Shown here one piece after another: positions 1 to 7,306 of a stretch of DNA of 64,000 bases. How positions within the stretch are numbered: the first letter of the stretch is position 1; every line of letters starts with the position of its first letter. The stretch spans positions 62,001 through 126,000 of the forward strand of contig NZ_KZ679045.1 in NCBI RefSeq assembly GCF_003024195.1. Direction: 5' to 3'. Origin of the DNA: Streptomyces dioscori. GTDB lineage: Bacteria > Actinomycetota > Actinomycetes > Streptomycetales > Streptomycetaceae. The notes beneath the pieces were generated by a model. It saw only the letters and a list, made by a program, of their open reading frames with translations. It ran no database searches and was not told where the DNA came from. The translations under genes were made by a program, and so were the position numbers.

Positions 1-920
1 CAGCCGACTTCCAGGACATCACCCAGGTCCAGCCGAACGGCGGCCCCAAGGGTGTGGGCGCGAACGGGCTCCCCGCGAACGGGGACACCGGTTCCACCGG
101 CACCTTCACCACGAGCTGCGGCACCAACGAGAACGAGCTCCGCAACTCGGACAACGTGATCGTCGCCCCGGGTGTCAGCAACGGCGCCCAGCACCAGCAC
201 GACTACGTCGGCAACCAGTCCAACGACGCCTTCGCGAGCGACGAGGACCTGGCGAACGCCGAGACCACCTGCCAGAACCAGGGCGACAAGTCCTCGTACT
301 TCTGGCCGGTACTGCGTGTGCAGGACGGCAAGGACGACATCGACGCGGACGCCGCCGGTGGCGGTCAGGACGGCAACGTCGGCACGATCCAGCAGGCCAG
401 CGAGGCGCAGCTGAAGTTCGTGGGCAACAAGCAGGGTGACGTCGTCGCGATGCCGACGGCCCTGCGCATCATCACCGGTGACGCCAAGGCCTTCGTCAAC
501 GGCCTCAACAACGCCAACACGAACTGGAGCTGCACCGGCTTCGAGGACCGCCAGCTGACGGACAAGTTCCCGATCTGCCCCGAGGGCAGCTCCGTGGTGC
601 GCACGTCCAACTTCCAGAGCTGCTGGGACGGCCAGAACATCGACAGCGCCAACCACCGCACGCACGTGTCCTTCGTCCAGGCGGACGGCACCTGCGGCAA
701 CGGTTTCCAGGCCATCCCCCAGCTGCAGGTCCGTCTCGTCTACGACGTGGCGGCCCCGCAGATCCAGGGTGACCAGATCACCAACGCGTTCGCGGTGGAC
801 TCCTTCCCGGACCAGCTGCACAAGCCGATCACCGACCACAACGACTTCATCAACTTCTTCGACGAGAACGAGATGAACGAGGTCGTGGACTGCATCAACA
901 GCGGCCAGAACTGCACGTAG
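1..920 (+). CDS. DUF1996 domain protein, C-terminal part (5' end outside window)
   Basis: The reading frame is open from base 3 to the TAG at 918-920, so about 305 C-terminal residues are seen and the start lies left of the window. The translation is rich in Asn, Asp, Gly and Cys and has features I associate with secreted DUF1996 proteins: SFVQADGTCGNGF-type and CWDGQNIDSANHR-type stretches (Trp-Asp-Gly after Cys) and paired cysteines that suggest disulfides. These proteins are usually exported in actinomycetes and fungi; their function is not established. The signal peptide cannot be seen here. A perfect palindrome follows 27 bp after the stop and probably ends the transcript. The family call is by eye from motif order; no catalytic role is claimed. 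Confidence 0.75.
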   Translation, partial: ADFQDITQVQPNGGPKGVGANGLPANGDTGSTGTFTTSCGTNENELRNSDNVIVAPGVSNGAQHQHDYVGNQSNDAFASDEDLANAETTCQNQGDKSSYFWPVLRVQDGKDDIDADAAGGGQDGNVGTIQQASEAQLKFVGNKQGDVVAMPTALRIITGDAKAFVNGLNNANTNWSCTGFEDRQLTDKFPICPEGSSVVRTSNFQSCWDGQNIDSANHRTHVSFVQADGTCGNGFQAIPQLQVRLVYDVAAPQIQGDQITNAFAVDSFPDQLHKPITDHNDFINFFDENEMNEVVDCINSGQNCT

Positions 921-947
921 TCCTTACGTGGCAGCCGGACGCCGAGC

Positions 948-991
948 ATGAAGAAGCCGGCGGTGGGAATTCCCACCGCCGGCTTCTTCAT
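948..991. terminator. 44-bp perfect palindrome between convergent genes
   Basis: Two 22-base arms meet without a loop at 969/970 (centre GGGAATTCCC). It lies between the DUF1996 gene ending at 920 and the lipoprotein gene ending at 1019 on the other strand, so it can serve as a bidirectional terminator. There is no clear T-run, as is common in high-GC actinomycetes. Confidence 0.7.
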
Positions 992-1018
992 GTCCTGAAC
1001 TCCGTCGAACGCGCGAGG

Positions 1019-1471
1019 TCAGCTGTGAGCGCTGCCGCTGTGCGTGCCGCTGTTGTGGCTGCCGCCCGGGTTCATGTGCTCGGAGCCTTCCTCCATGGTC
1101 CCGCCGAGCCGGCCGCGCAGCGCGGTGACCGTCTTCTTCTCCCCGACGGCGACCCACTTGCGGCCCACGAGGTAGTAGCCGCCGTAGTCCTTCGCCCCGG
1201 TCAGCCACTCGGCCTGGCCGCGGTCGGTGGCGAACGTCGCGAGGACGTACTTCTCGCCGGACTTCTTGCAGATGGCCTGCCGGATCGTGTCCGCGTCCGT
1301 CTGCATGTTCGGCTTGCAGCCCGCCTCGCTGGCGATGTGCTCCAGGCTCCCGGTGGCGGTCTCGGGAACCTTCTTCTCGTCGCCGCCGTCGGAGCCGCAG
1401 CCGGTCACCGCGAGGAGTGCCACGACCGCCCCGGCCGTGCCGACCGCGAGCCTCTTGCCCGTAAAACTCAT
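1019..1471 (-). CDS. small secreted lipoprotein, function unknown
   Basis: This 150-residue protein has a short basic start (MSFTGKR), a hydrophobic stretch and a lipobox LAVTGC with the lipidated cysteine at residue 25, so it should be anchored on the outer face of the membrane. The mature part carries two cysteines (in AGCKPN and ICKKSG) that may pair, and a Gly/Ser/His-rich tail ending GSHNSGTHSGSAHS. The central region resembles actinomycete lipoproteins with no assigned role; I do not recognise a catalytic motif. It is monocistronic, convergent with the DUF1996 gene and divergent from the TPR gene. The His/Ser tail could bind metal, but that is only a guess. Confidence 0.75.
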   Translation of the reverse strand: MSFTGKRLAVGTAGAVVALLAVTGCGSDGGDEKKVPETATGSLEHIASEAGCKPNMQTDADTIRQAICKKSGEKYVLATFATDRGQAEWLTGAKDYGGYYLVGRKWVAVGEKKTVTALRGRLGGTMEEGSEHMNPGGSHNSGTHSGSAHS

Positions 1472-1706
1472 TACGTCCGTACCTCCGGGTCCATTCCGGC
1501 GACCTGCCTCGCCGGGGCCGTGCGCCCACGCCTCCGAGAGCCCGCACAGGGGCCCCGGTCTTCGATACGGCTCCCGCAGGCTCCGCGCTCAACCGGCGAC
1601 GGCACGAGTGACCGATTCCGTCATACAGGCACCACAGGACGCCTGACAGTGACCTGCGCCACAGAAGCGTTGCTTTTGATTGGCGCACGTGTGCGAAGGT
1701 GAGCAA

Positions 1707-2270
1707 GTGACGACAGAGGACAGTGCGACCAACAGGGCAGCGGACCGCACGGCCGGCGACACGGCCGCCGGCGCGGCGGACTGGGACGAGCGGGTGGCCG
1801 CCGCCTGGGCCGGTTTCGAGGCCGATCCGGCGACGGACGCGGCGGAGTTCCGGGCGCTGATCGACGCGCTCGCCGCCGAGTTGCCCGCCGGCAGCCCGGT
1901 CGCCCCCTTCGAGCGGGCGTGCGCCTGGGACTCGACGGGCCACTCGGACAACGCCGTTCCGCTGTACCGGCAGGCCCTGGACCTCGGCCTCGACGGCTAC
2001 CGCGGCCGGCGCGCGAAGATCCAGCTGTCCAGCTCGCTGCGGAACCTCGGGCAGCCGGAGGAGGGCGTCAAGCTTCTCTCCCCCGAACTCGTGGGTGTGT
2101 CCGACGAGTTGGACGACGCCGTACGGGCGACTCTCGCCCTGTGCCTGGCGAGCCTGGGCCGTGAGCGCGAAGGCCTCTCGCTGGTCCTGGGCGCCCTCGC
2201 CCCTCATCTGCCGCGCTACCAGCGGTCCATGGCGAACTACGCGCGCCTGCTCGTCGAGCCGGAGGCATAG
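1707..2270 (+). CDS. tetratricopeptide-repeat protein (TPR_5-like)
   Basis: The chosen start is the GTG at 1707, which has AAGGTGAG three bases upstream; the ATG at 1680 in the same frame has no ribosome site. The product is about 187 residues. After an acidic Ala/Asp-rich N-terminus, helices with TPR spacing follow: PFERACAWDSTGHSDNAVPLYRQAL, then a repeat around RAKIQLSSSLRNLGQPEEGVKLL, then DDAVRATLALCLASLGREREGLSLV. This matches the short cytosolic actinomycete TPR proteins thought to act as protein-protein scaffolds. No partner is evident from the neighbours. The next gene starts 73 bp downstream on the same strand and may be cotranscribed. Confidence 0.75.
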   Translation: MTTEDSATNRAADRTAGDTAAGAADWDERVAAAWAGFEADPATDAAEFRALIDALAAELPAGSPVAPFERACAWDSTGHSDNAVPLYRQALDLGLDGYRGRRAKIQLSSSLRNLGQPEEGVKLLSPELVGVSDELDDAVRATLALCLASLGREREGLSLVLGALAPHLPRYQRSMANYARLLVEPEA

Positions 2271-2343
2271 CACACCGCGGACAACTCCCGGTGGTGTCGG
2301 GCGGTCCAGGTGACCATCCACCGATTCGCTCGTTCTGCTGAAC

Positions 2344-4290
2344 GTGCAGTCACAGGATGTCGCCCCGCGCCCCCGCCCCGCATCAGCCGCCGCCCCCGGG
2401 CCGGTGGTCGACATCGAGCAGGCCGAGGCCGCGCTCGTCGAGCACTATCCGCGGCTCGTCCGGCTCGCCTATCTGGTGCTGCCGCCGAGCCTCGGCCGCA
2501 ACCGCCGGGTGCTCACCGCGCACGCGCTCACCCAGCGCACCCTGCCCCGCGGCCGGGCCTCCGGCGACACCGCCGTGCTCCCCGCCCAGAAAACCGTCAC
2601 CGAGGGCCGCGACGCGGACCCCGGGTACGCGTACGTGCGTCTGCGCGTCCTGCGGATGGCGCTGGAGGCGGCCAGGCCGCTGACCTTCCGCGCCTGGCCC
2701 ACCCGGGCCCAACTGCCGCCGCTGCTCCCGCAGGTGTGGGGCCTGCGGCTTTTCCCGCGCTCCGGCGGAGCCGATGAACTCGCTCTGGACCAGCGGCTGT
2801 CGGCGCTCTCCGCACCGGCCCGCGCCGCGTTCGTGCTGCGCGGTCTGGAGCGGATGACCGACGCGGACGTCCGCCGGGTGCTGGCCGCGGCCGGCGAGGA
2901 GGACCCGGCCGCCGCCCTCGCCGAGGCGGACGCGGTGGACACCGCCGAGGGCGCCGACGCGCTGCTGACCTCCCCCGAGTTCGACCCGTGCTCGCTGCAC
3001 GCCCGGCCCACCGATCTGGTGCGCCGCCGCCAGCACATCAAGGCGGCGATCGCCGCGGCCGCCGCGGTGGCCGTGTGCGGGGCGCTCCTCGGCATGCCCG
3101 GGGACGGCTGGGGCCCCGAGGGCGCCGCCGCTCCCCCGTACGCGCAGAACCCGGCGGCCCAGGCCGCCCTCGACCCCGGCAAGCTCACGCTGGTCCCCGC
3201 CGGGGCGTGGGAGTCGTCCGCGCGCACCGACTTCTCCGTGTGGCCCGCGCGCGGCGCGCTCACCGGCGACAAGGGCCTGCTGCGCCGCGCGCTCGCCGTA
3301 TGGGCGCGGCCCGGCGGGTCCGTACAGGTCTCGGCGACCCCCGGCACCCCCTCGGGTGCCCCGCCGGGACCGCCCCAGCTGCTGTACGCGGGCGAGGTCG
3401 ACCAGAGCCGCGTGGTGCTGCTGTACGACGGACTGCGGATCGCGCGGTACGCCGAGGCGAAGGACGGCGGCACCCAGGGCGCGGCTCTCGACTTCGCCCG
3501 GGTCGACGGCGCCTCGGGAGCCGACGCCGACGCGCTGGTCCTCGGCCGCACCGACGGCAACGTCCGCTATCTGACGGCCCCCTGGGTGCGTACGGCCGCC
3601 GTGCGCGACCTGCTGAAGTCCACCGCCGGTACGACGCCGCTGGCGCGCTCGGCGGACGGGGTGACCGAGCCGTTCGCGAGTCCGGCGCTGCAGACCGGCG
3701 CGTGCCGTTCCTGGAACGCCCTGGAGCTGACGGACAAGACCGGTACCCGCCTGTCGACCGACCTCGGGGAACTGACGCCCGCGCGGCTCACCTCGGGCCG
3801 TCCCGGGCGGCCGGGCGACGCCTCCGCGGCGGACTGGGCCCCGCTGGCCTGCTCCCTCGCGGACGCCCGAGGCCAGGGCGTGCGCTCGGTCAACTCCTGG
3901 AGCTACGCCCGGCAGCCCCTCCCCGACGGGAGCGGCACCGCGGAGTGGCTGTGCACCCGCGCGGACACCTGGCGGGGCGGAGGTCCGCGGGTGCTCGCCC
4001 AGTTCCACGCGCCGGGGCAGCGGTTCGGCGCGGTCGTGGCGAAGGCGGAGAACGCGTCCGCGTGCGGTGCGAAGGATCCCCATGTCCTGGCGGGCGTGCT
4101 GTGGAAGTCCGTCGAGGGCGACTGGTACCTCCTCGCCGCCGGCGGCGAGGACACGGCGTCGATCCGTGCGACGGGCGGTGTGAGCGGGGCGGCGCGCAGC
4201 AATCTCCTCGCCGTGCGGGCCGAACAGGGCGCGCAGGTCGTGCTGAAGGGCACGTTGGGCAGCGGGAGGGAGATCGGCGGGCTCCGCTGA
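2344..4290 (+). CDS. membrane-anchored protein with degenerate sigma-70-like N-terminus
   Basis: The 648-residue product has three parts. Residues about 25-70 (EQAEAALVEHYPRLVRLAYLV) look like region 2 of an ECF sigma factor but lack the acidic part of that region. Residues about 148-182 (LDQRLSALSAPARAAFVLRGLERMTDADV) follow the region 4 pattern. A single membrane segment at 232-251 (KAAIAAAAAVAVCGALLGMP) comes next, and then about 390 residues of presumably extracytoplasmic domain. Such an order could be a sigma-like domain retained as a membrane-tethered regulator or fused to its own sensor. The start GTG at 2344 lacks an obvious ribosome site, so the true start is uncertain. DNA binding is not claimed; the sigma resemblance is an inference from residue pattern. 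Confidence 0.6.
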   Translation: MQSQDVAPRPRPASAAAPGPVVDIEQAEAALVEHYPRLVRLAYLVLPPSLGRNRRVLTAHALTQRTLPRGRASGDTAVLPAQKTVTEGRDADPGYAYVRLRVLRMALEAARPLTFRAWPTRAQLPPLLPQVWGLRLFPRSGGADELALDQRLSALSAPARAAFVLRGLERMTDADVRRVLAAAGEEDPAAALAEADAVDTAEGADALLTSPEFDPCSLHARPTDLVRRRQHIKAAIAAAAAVAVCGALLGMPGDGWGPEGAAAPPYAQNPAAQAALDPGKLTLVPAGAWESSARTDFSVWPARGALTGDKGLLRRALAVWARPGGSVQVSATPGTPSGAPPGPPQLLYAGEVDQSRVVLLYDGLRIARYAEAKDGGTQGAALDFARVDGASGADADALVLGRTDGNVRYLTAPWVRTAAVRDLLKSTAGTTPLARSADGVTEPFASPALQTGACRSWNALELTDKTGTRLSTDLGELTPARLTSGRPGRPGDASAADWAPLACSLADARGQGVRSVNSWSYARQPLPDGSGTAEWLCTRADTWRGGGPRVLAQFHAPGQRFGAVVAKAENASACGAKDPHVLAGVLWKSVEGDWYLLAAGGEDTASIRATGGVSGAARSNLLAVRAEQGAQVVLKGTLGSGREIGGLR

Positions 4291-4340
4291 GCGGCCCGTT
4301 CGAGGCCGGTTCCGATCGGTTCGATCGGTAAGGTGTTCAT

Positions 4341-5030
4341 ATGACTACCGGGGTGCGGCGCAGAATGGGCGTCGAGGAGCGACGGCAGCAGTTGATCGGC
4401 GTCGCCCTCGACCTGTTCAGCCGGCGCTCGCCGGACGACGTGTCCATCGACGAGATAGCCTCCGCCGCGGGCATCTCACGACCGCTGGTCTACCACTACT
4501 TCCCGGGCAAACTCAGCCTGTACGAGGCCGCGTTGCAACGGGCCTCGGACGATCTGGCGGAACGTTTCGTTGAGCCGCGCGAAGGTCCGCTGGGGGCGCG
4601 GCTGCTGCGCGTGATGCGGCGGTTCTTCGACTTCGTCGACGAGCACGGGCCCGGTTTCTCGGCGTTGATGCGGGGTGGGCCCTCGGTCGGGTCCACCACG
4701 ACCAACGCGCTGGTCGACGGGGTGCGGCAGGCGGCGTATCTGCAGATCCTGTCCCACCTGCGGGTGGAGCGGGCGCCTGCCCGGCTCGAACTCGTCGTCC
4801 GCTCCTGGATCTCGCTGGCGGAGGCGACCGCGTTGATCTGGCTGGACGGGCGGCGGATTCCGCGGGCGGAGCTTGAGGTTCAACTGGTACATGATTTTGC
4901 CGCGTTGGCGGCGGTCAGTGCGGCGTCGGATCCTGAGATGGCCGCGGTCCTGCGTGCGGCCTTGTCCCAGGAACCGTCCGAAAGCCCGTTCGCGGACCTG
5001 GTGGGCCGCTTGGTGGCTCTGGCCGGCTGA
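4341..5030 (+). CDS. TetR/AcrR-family transcriptional regulator
   Basis: This 229-residue regulator has a typical N-terminal TetR helix-turn-helix: RRQQLIGVALDLFSRRSPDDVSIDEIASAAGISRPLVYHYFPGK, with the recognition helix at SRPLVYHYF. The remaining helices form the ligand-binding and dimerisation domain, whose ligand cannot be predicted. AAGG seven bases before the ATG supports the start. The gene stands alone: upstream is the membrane-protein gene on the same strand, and downstream is a dispersed-repeat island and then oppositely oriented genes. Its target is not evident. No palindromic operator was found directly before the ATG. Confidence 0.9.
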   Translation: MTTGVRRRMGVEERRQQLIGVALDLFSRRSPDDVSIDEIASAAGISRPLVYHYFPGKLSLYEAALQRASDDLAERFVEPREGPLGARLLRVMRRFFDFVDEHGPGFSALMRGGPSVGSTTTNALVDGVRQAAYLQILSHLRVERAPARLELVVRSWISLAEATALIWLDGRRIPRAELEVQLVHDFAALAAVSAASDPEMAAVLRAALSQEPSESPFADLVGRLVALAG

Positions 5031-5069
5031 CCCCACAGCGCGGACCGGTGGGGGCGGGCCCAAAGGATT

Positions 5070-5158
5070 GCGCAGTTCCCCGCGCCCCTAAAAGCCAAAA
5101 GACTGCGCAGTTCCCCGCGCCCCTGAAGGGCGCCCTTCAGGGGCGCGGGGAACTGCGC
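5070..5158. repeat. dispersed repeat island, GCGCAGTTCCCCGCGCCCCT family
   Basis: Two direct copies of the 20-mer (5070-5089, 5105-5124) are followed by one inverted copy (5139-5158). The second and third form a hairpin around CTGAAGGGCGCCCTTCAG. The same 20-mer recurs in intergenic gaps near 12,840-13,010, 51,325-51,660 and 57,550-57,820. It may end transcription between the convergent TetR and tautomerase genes. Confidence 0.8.
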
Positions 5159-5224
5159 GAACGGCCCCCACCGGGCCGCACTGTGCAGTCGGCCCGCAGG
5201 CCCCGCCCCCGGGGGACCCGGACG

Positions 5225-5581
5225 TCAGTCCACGTGCTTCTGGTAGGACGGGGCCAGGTCGCGGACCTCCGCGGACGCGTGCAGCGCGCGTCCATCGACC
5301 GGCTTCACATGCGCCCGCACCAGCTCCAACGCCCCCGAGGTCAACGCCGACTTCACCTCGGCGGAGCGCCCCGGCAGCAGCGCCAGACCGACGTGCACCA
5401 GTTCGTGTCCCGCCACATCGGCACCCACGACGATGTCGTGCACGGCCCGGAACCGGGACTTGCACGCCTCGGGCTTCGCCGCGGCCGTCTCCACCACCAT
5501 GGCGTGCAGCGCGACAGCGAACCCCTGCCGGTCGAAGGCGTCGCCGAGCGACGCGGAGTAGTCGACGGTGATCTGCGGCAT
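5225..5581 (-). CDS. 5-carboxymethyl-2-hydroxymuconate isomerase-like tautomerase
   Basis: The start at 5581 is chosen because AGGAG lies nine bases upstream and because it places proline directly after the initiator Met (MPQITVDYSASL); in the tautomerase superfamily this Pro becomes the N-terminal catalytic base. The 118-residue length matches CHMI proteins, as do HDIVVGADVAGHELVHVGLALLPGRSAEVK and the C-terminal VRDLAPSYQKH. In the homoprotocatechuate pathway this enzyme isomerises 5-carboxymethyl-2-hydroxymuconate, but no other pathway genes are present, so the physiological substrate is unknown. An extension to 5617 would overlap the downstream ends of neighbours and has no ribosome site. 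It lies immediately downstream of the phosphatase gene on the same strand (33-bp gap) and may be cotranscribed. Confidence 0.8.
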   Translation of the reverse strand: MPQITVDYSASLGDAFDRQGFAVALHAMVVETAAAKPEACKSRFRAVHDIVVGADVAGHELVHVGLALLPGRSAEVKSALTSGALELVRAHVKPVDGRALHASAEVRDLAPSYQKHVD

Positions 5582-5613
5582 GGGTGGGCACTCCTGTTCG
5601 GGGGAAACAACCC

Positions 5614-7233
5614 TCACCCTAGCCGCAGGGCGAGCAGCGCGATGTCGTCCTCCCGCTCATGGCCGAAGCAGTCCAGGAGTGTGTCGCACAGGGCGTCCAG
5701 ACCGGGCAGCGCGCCGACGGCCGCCGCGCGGAGGTGTTCCATGGACGCCGCCAGATCCGTACCCCGTGTCTCGATCAGCCCGTCGGTCACCATCAGGAGC
5801 CGGTCGCCCGCTTCGAGGAACAGTTCGGTCGGTGCCGGATGGGGCAGTCCGATCCCGAGGAGCGGCCCGGCGGCCTTCGCGTAGTCGGCCGTACCGGTGT
5901 CGCGGATGATCAGCGGCGGGATGTGGCCGGCGTTCGCGATCCGGGTGCGTCCGGTGGCGGGGTCGATCAGCGCCAGGCAGACCGTGGTGGTGATCCCGGG
6001 GTGGTAGTACCGCAGCATCTTGTCGAGGCGTTCGGCCAGCACGGCAGGGTCGCTCTCGTCGACGCAGTAGGCGCGCAGGGCGTGCCGGATCTCGACCATG
6101 ACGGTGGCCGCGTCCAGCGAGTGCCCGACGACGTCGCCCACGGCGACGAGCACGCCGTCGTCGGTGCGCAGTGCCGCGTAGAAGTCGCCGCCGATCTCGG
6201 TCTGCTGGGAGGCGGGCACGTAGCGGACGGCAACGTCAATGCCCGGCAGTTCGGGGAGCCGGTGCGGCTGGGGCAGGAAGCTGTGCTGGAGGGTGAGGGC
6301 GACGTGCCGTTCGACCTGGTACATGAGCAGCGGCTCGGCGGCGTACGCGGTGGCCTGGGCGAGCCGGGCCACCAGCGTCTCCTCCTCCGGGTTGACCCTG
6401 CGCACCCCGCGGGTGGGCGTGGCCAGGCACACCGAGGCCTTGCCGTCCTGGGTGAGGATGAGCGCCAGCCGGGCGTCGTGCTGCATGCCGGGCCGGAAGA
6501 ACCCGGCGGGCCACAGCGGCGCGGGCACGGTGGTGATCTGCACCCCGGACTGCCCCCGGGTGAGCCGCCGGAGCAGCCCGGCCACGGCCCGGTGGGCGCC
6601 CTCGTCGGGCAGCGCGAGCGAGGTGCGGTCCTGGGACAGGGCGCGGTACAGCTCGTCGTCCGGGCCGAGGAAGAAGACGGCGGCGGGGCCTCCGGTGAGG
6701 CGCGCGGTGCCGTTGGCGGCGGCGTCGGCGAGTTCCTGGAGGCTGCGGGCGGCCTGGATGGTGACGATCGTCTCCGACAGCAGCGTCAGCCGCCGGGCAA
6801 GTGCCTGGTCGTCGGCCCGCAGCCGCGCGGAGCGCACGGCGGCCCGGACCACCGCGTCGATCTCCTCGGGCTCGGCCGGTACCGCCAGATATGCCTCCCC
6901 GCCCGCCTCCAGGCCGCGGCAGCGGTCCCCGGGGTGCACGGCGGAGGCCGAGAAGTGCACGACGGGCAGGCCGGCCATGTGCGGACGGGCCTTGATCCTG
7001 CGGCAGAGTTCGAAGCCGTTCATGTCGGAGAGTTCCACGTCGACGAGGGCCACGTCGGGGAGGGTTCCCCTGCGCAGCCGTGCGTCGAGTTCGACGAGTG
7101 CCTCGTTGCCGGTCGCGGCCGCGACGACCTGGTGTCCGGCCCGGCGCAGCAGGGCACCCATGGCGTACCGGCCTGCCGCCGTGTCGTCCACGAGCAGGAC
7201 GGTCGCGTCGGTTCGCTTGCCGTGGACGTCCAT
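5614..7233 (-). CDS. receiver-GAF-PP2C (SpoIIE-type) response-regulator phosphatase
   Basis: From the ATG at 7233 (GAGGG ten bases upstream) the product is 539 residues; an ATG at 7254 is also possible. Residues about 10-130 form a receiver domain with acidic pocket D16/D17 and phospho-acceptor D65 (DVALVDVELSDMNG). The lysine normally found in the late KP motif is replaced (AYLAVPAEP), so activation may be atypical. A GAF-like middle (SLQELADAAANGTARL onward) is followed by a PP2C/SpoIIE serine phosphatase domain with the metal-site motifs EIGGDFYAAL, VGDVVGHSLDAA, NAGHIPPL, MVTDGLIE and DDIALLALRL. Such proteins usually control anti-sigma/anti-sigma-antagonist switches. No partner kinase or antagonist is adjacent. 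Confidence 0.85.
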   Translation of the reverse strand: MDVHGKRTDATVLLVDDTAAGRYAMGALLRRAGHQVVAAATGNEALVELDARLRRGTLPDVALVDVELSDMNGFELCRRIKARPHMAGLPVVHFSASAVHPGDRCRGLEAGGEAYLAVPAEPEEIDAVVRAAVRSARLRADDQALARRLTLLSETIVTIQAARSLQELADAAANGTARLTGGPAAVFFLGPDDELYRALSQDRTSLALPDEGAHRAVAGLLRRLTRGQSGVQITTVPAPLWPAGFFRPGMQHDARLALILTQDGKASVCLATPTRGVRRVNPEEETLVARLAQATAYAAEPLLMYQVERHVALTLQHSFLPQPHRLPELPGIDVAVRYVPASQQTEIGGDFYAALRTDDGVLVAVGDVVGHSLDAATVMVEIRHALRAYCVDESDPAVLAERLDKMLRYYHPGITTTVCLALIDPATGRTRIANAGHIPPLIIRDTGTADYAKAAGPLLGIGLPHPAPTELFLEAGDRLLMVTDGLIETRGTDLAASMEHLRAAAVGALPGLDALCDTLLDCFGHEREDDIALLALRLG

Positions 7234-7259
7234 CTGCTGCCAGCCCTCGGACATGCCGG

Positions 7260-7290
7260 TGGGGCGGCCCGGGGTCCCGGGGCCGCCCCA
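7260..7290 (-). terminator. hairpin after the amylase-pullulanase gene
   Basis: An 11-bp stem (7260-7270 with 7280-7290, core GGGGCGGCC) lies 17 bp beyond the stop of the pullulanase gene and just before the phosphatase gene. It can separate the two transcription units. Its position argues against the longer phosphatase starts. Confidence 0.6.
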
Positions 7291-7306
7291 CCAATGTAGT
7301 GCCCTG

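Noticed and set aside
948..991. Operator for a regulator
   Set aside because: The palindrome lies between two gene ends, not near a promoter, so a terminator is more likely.
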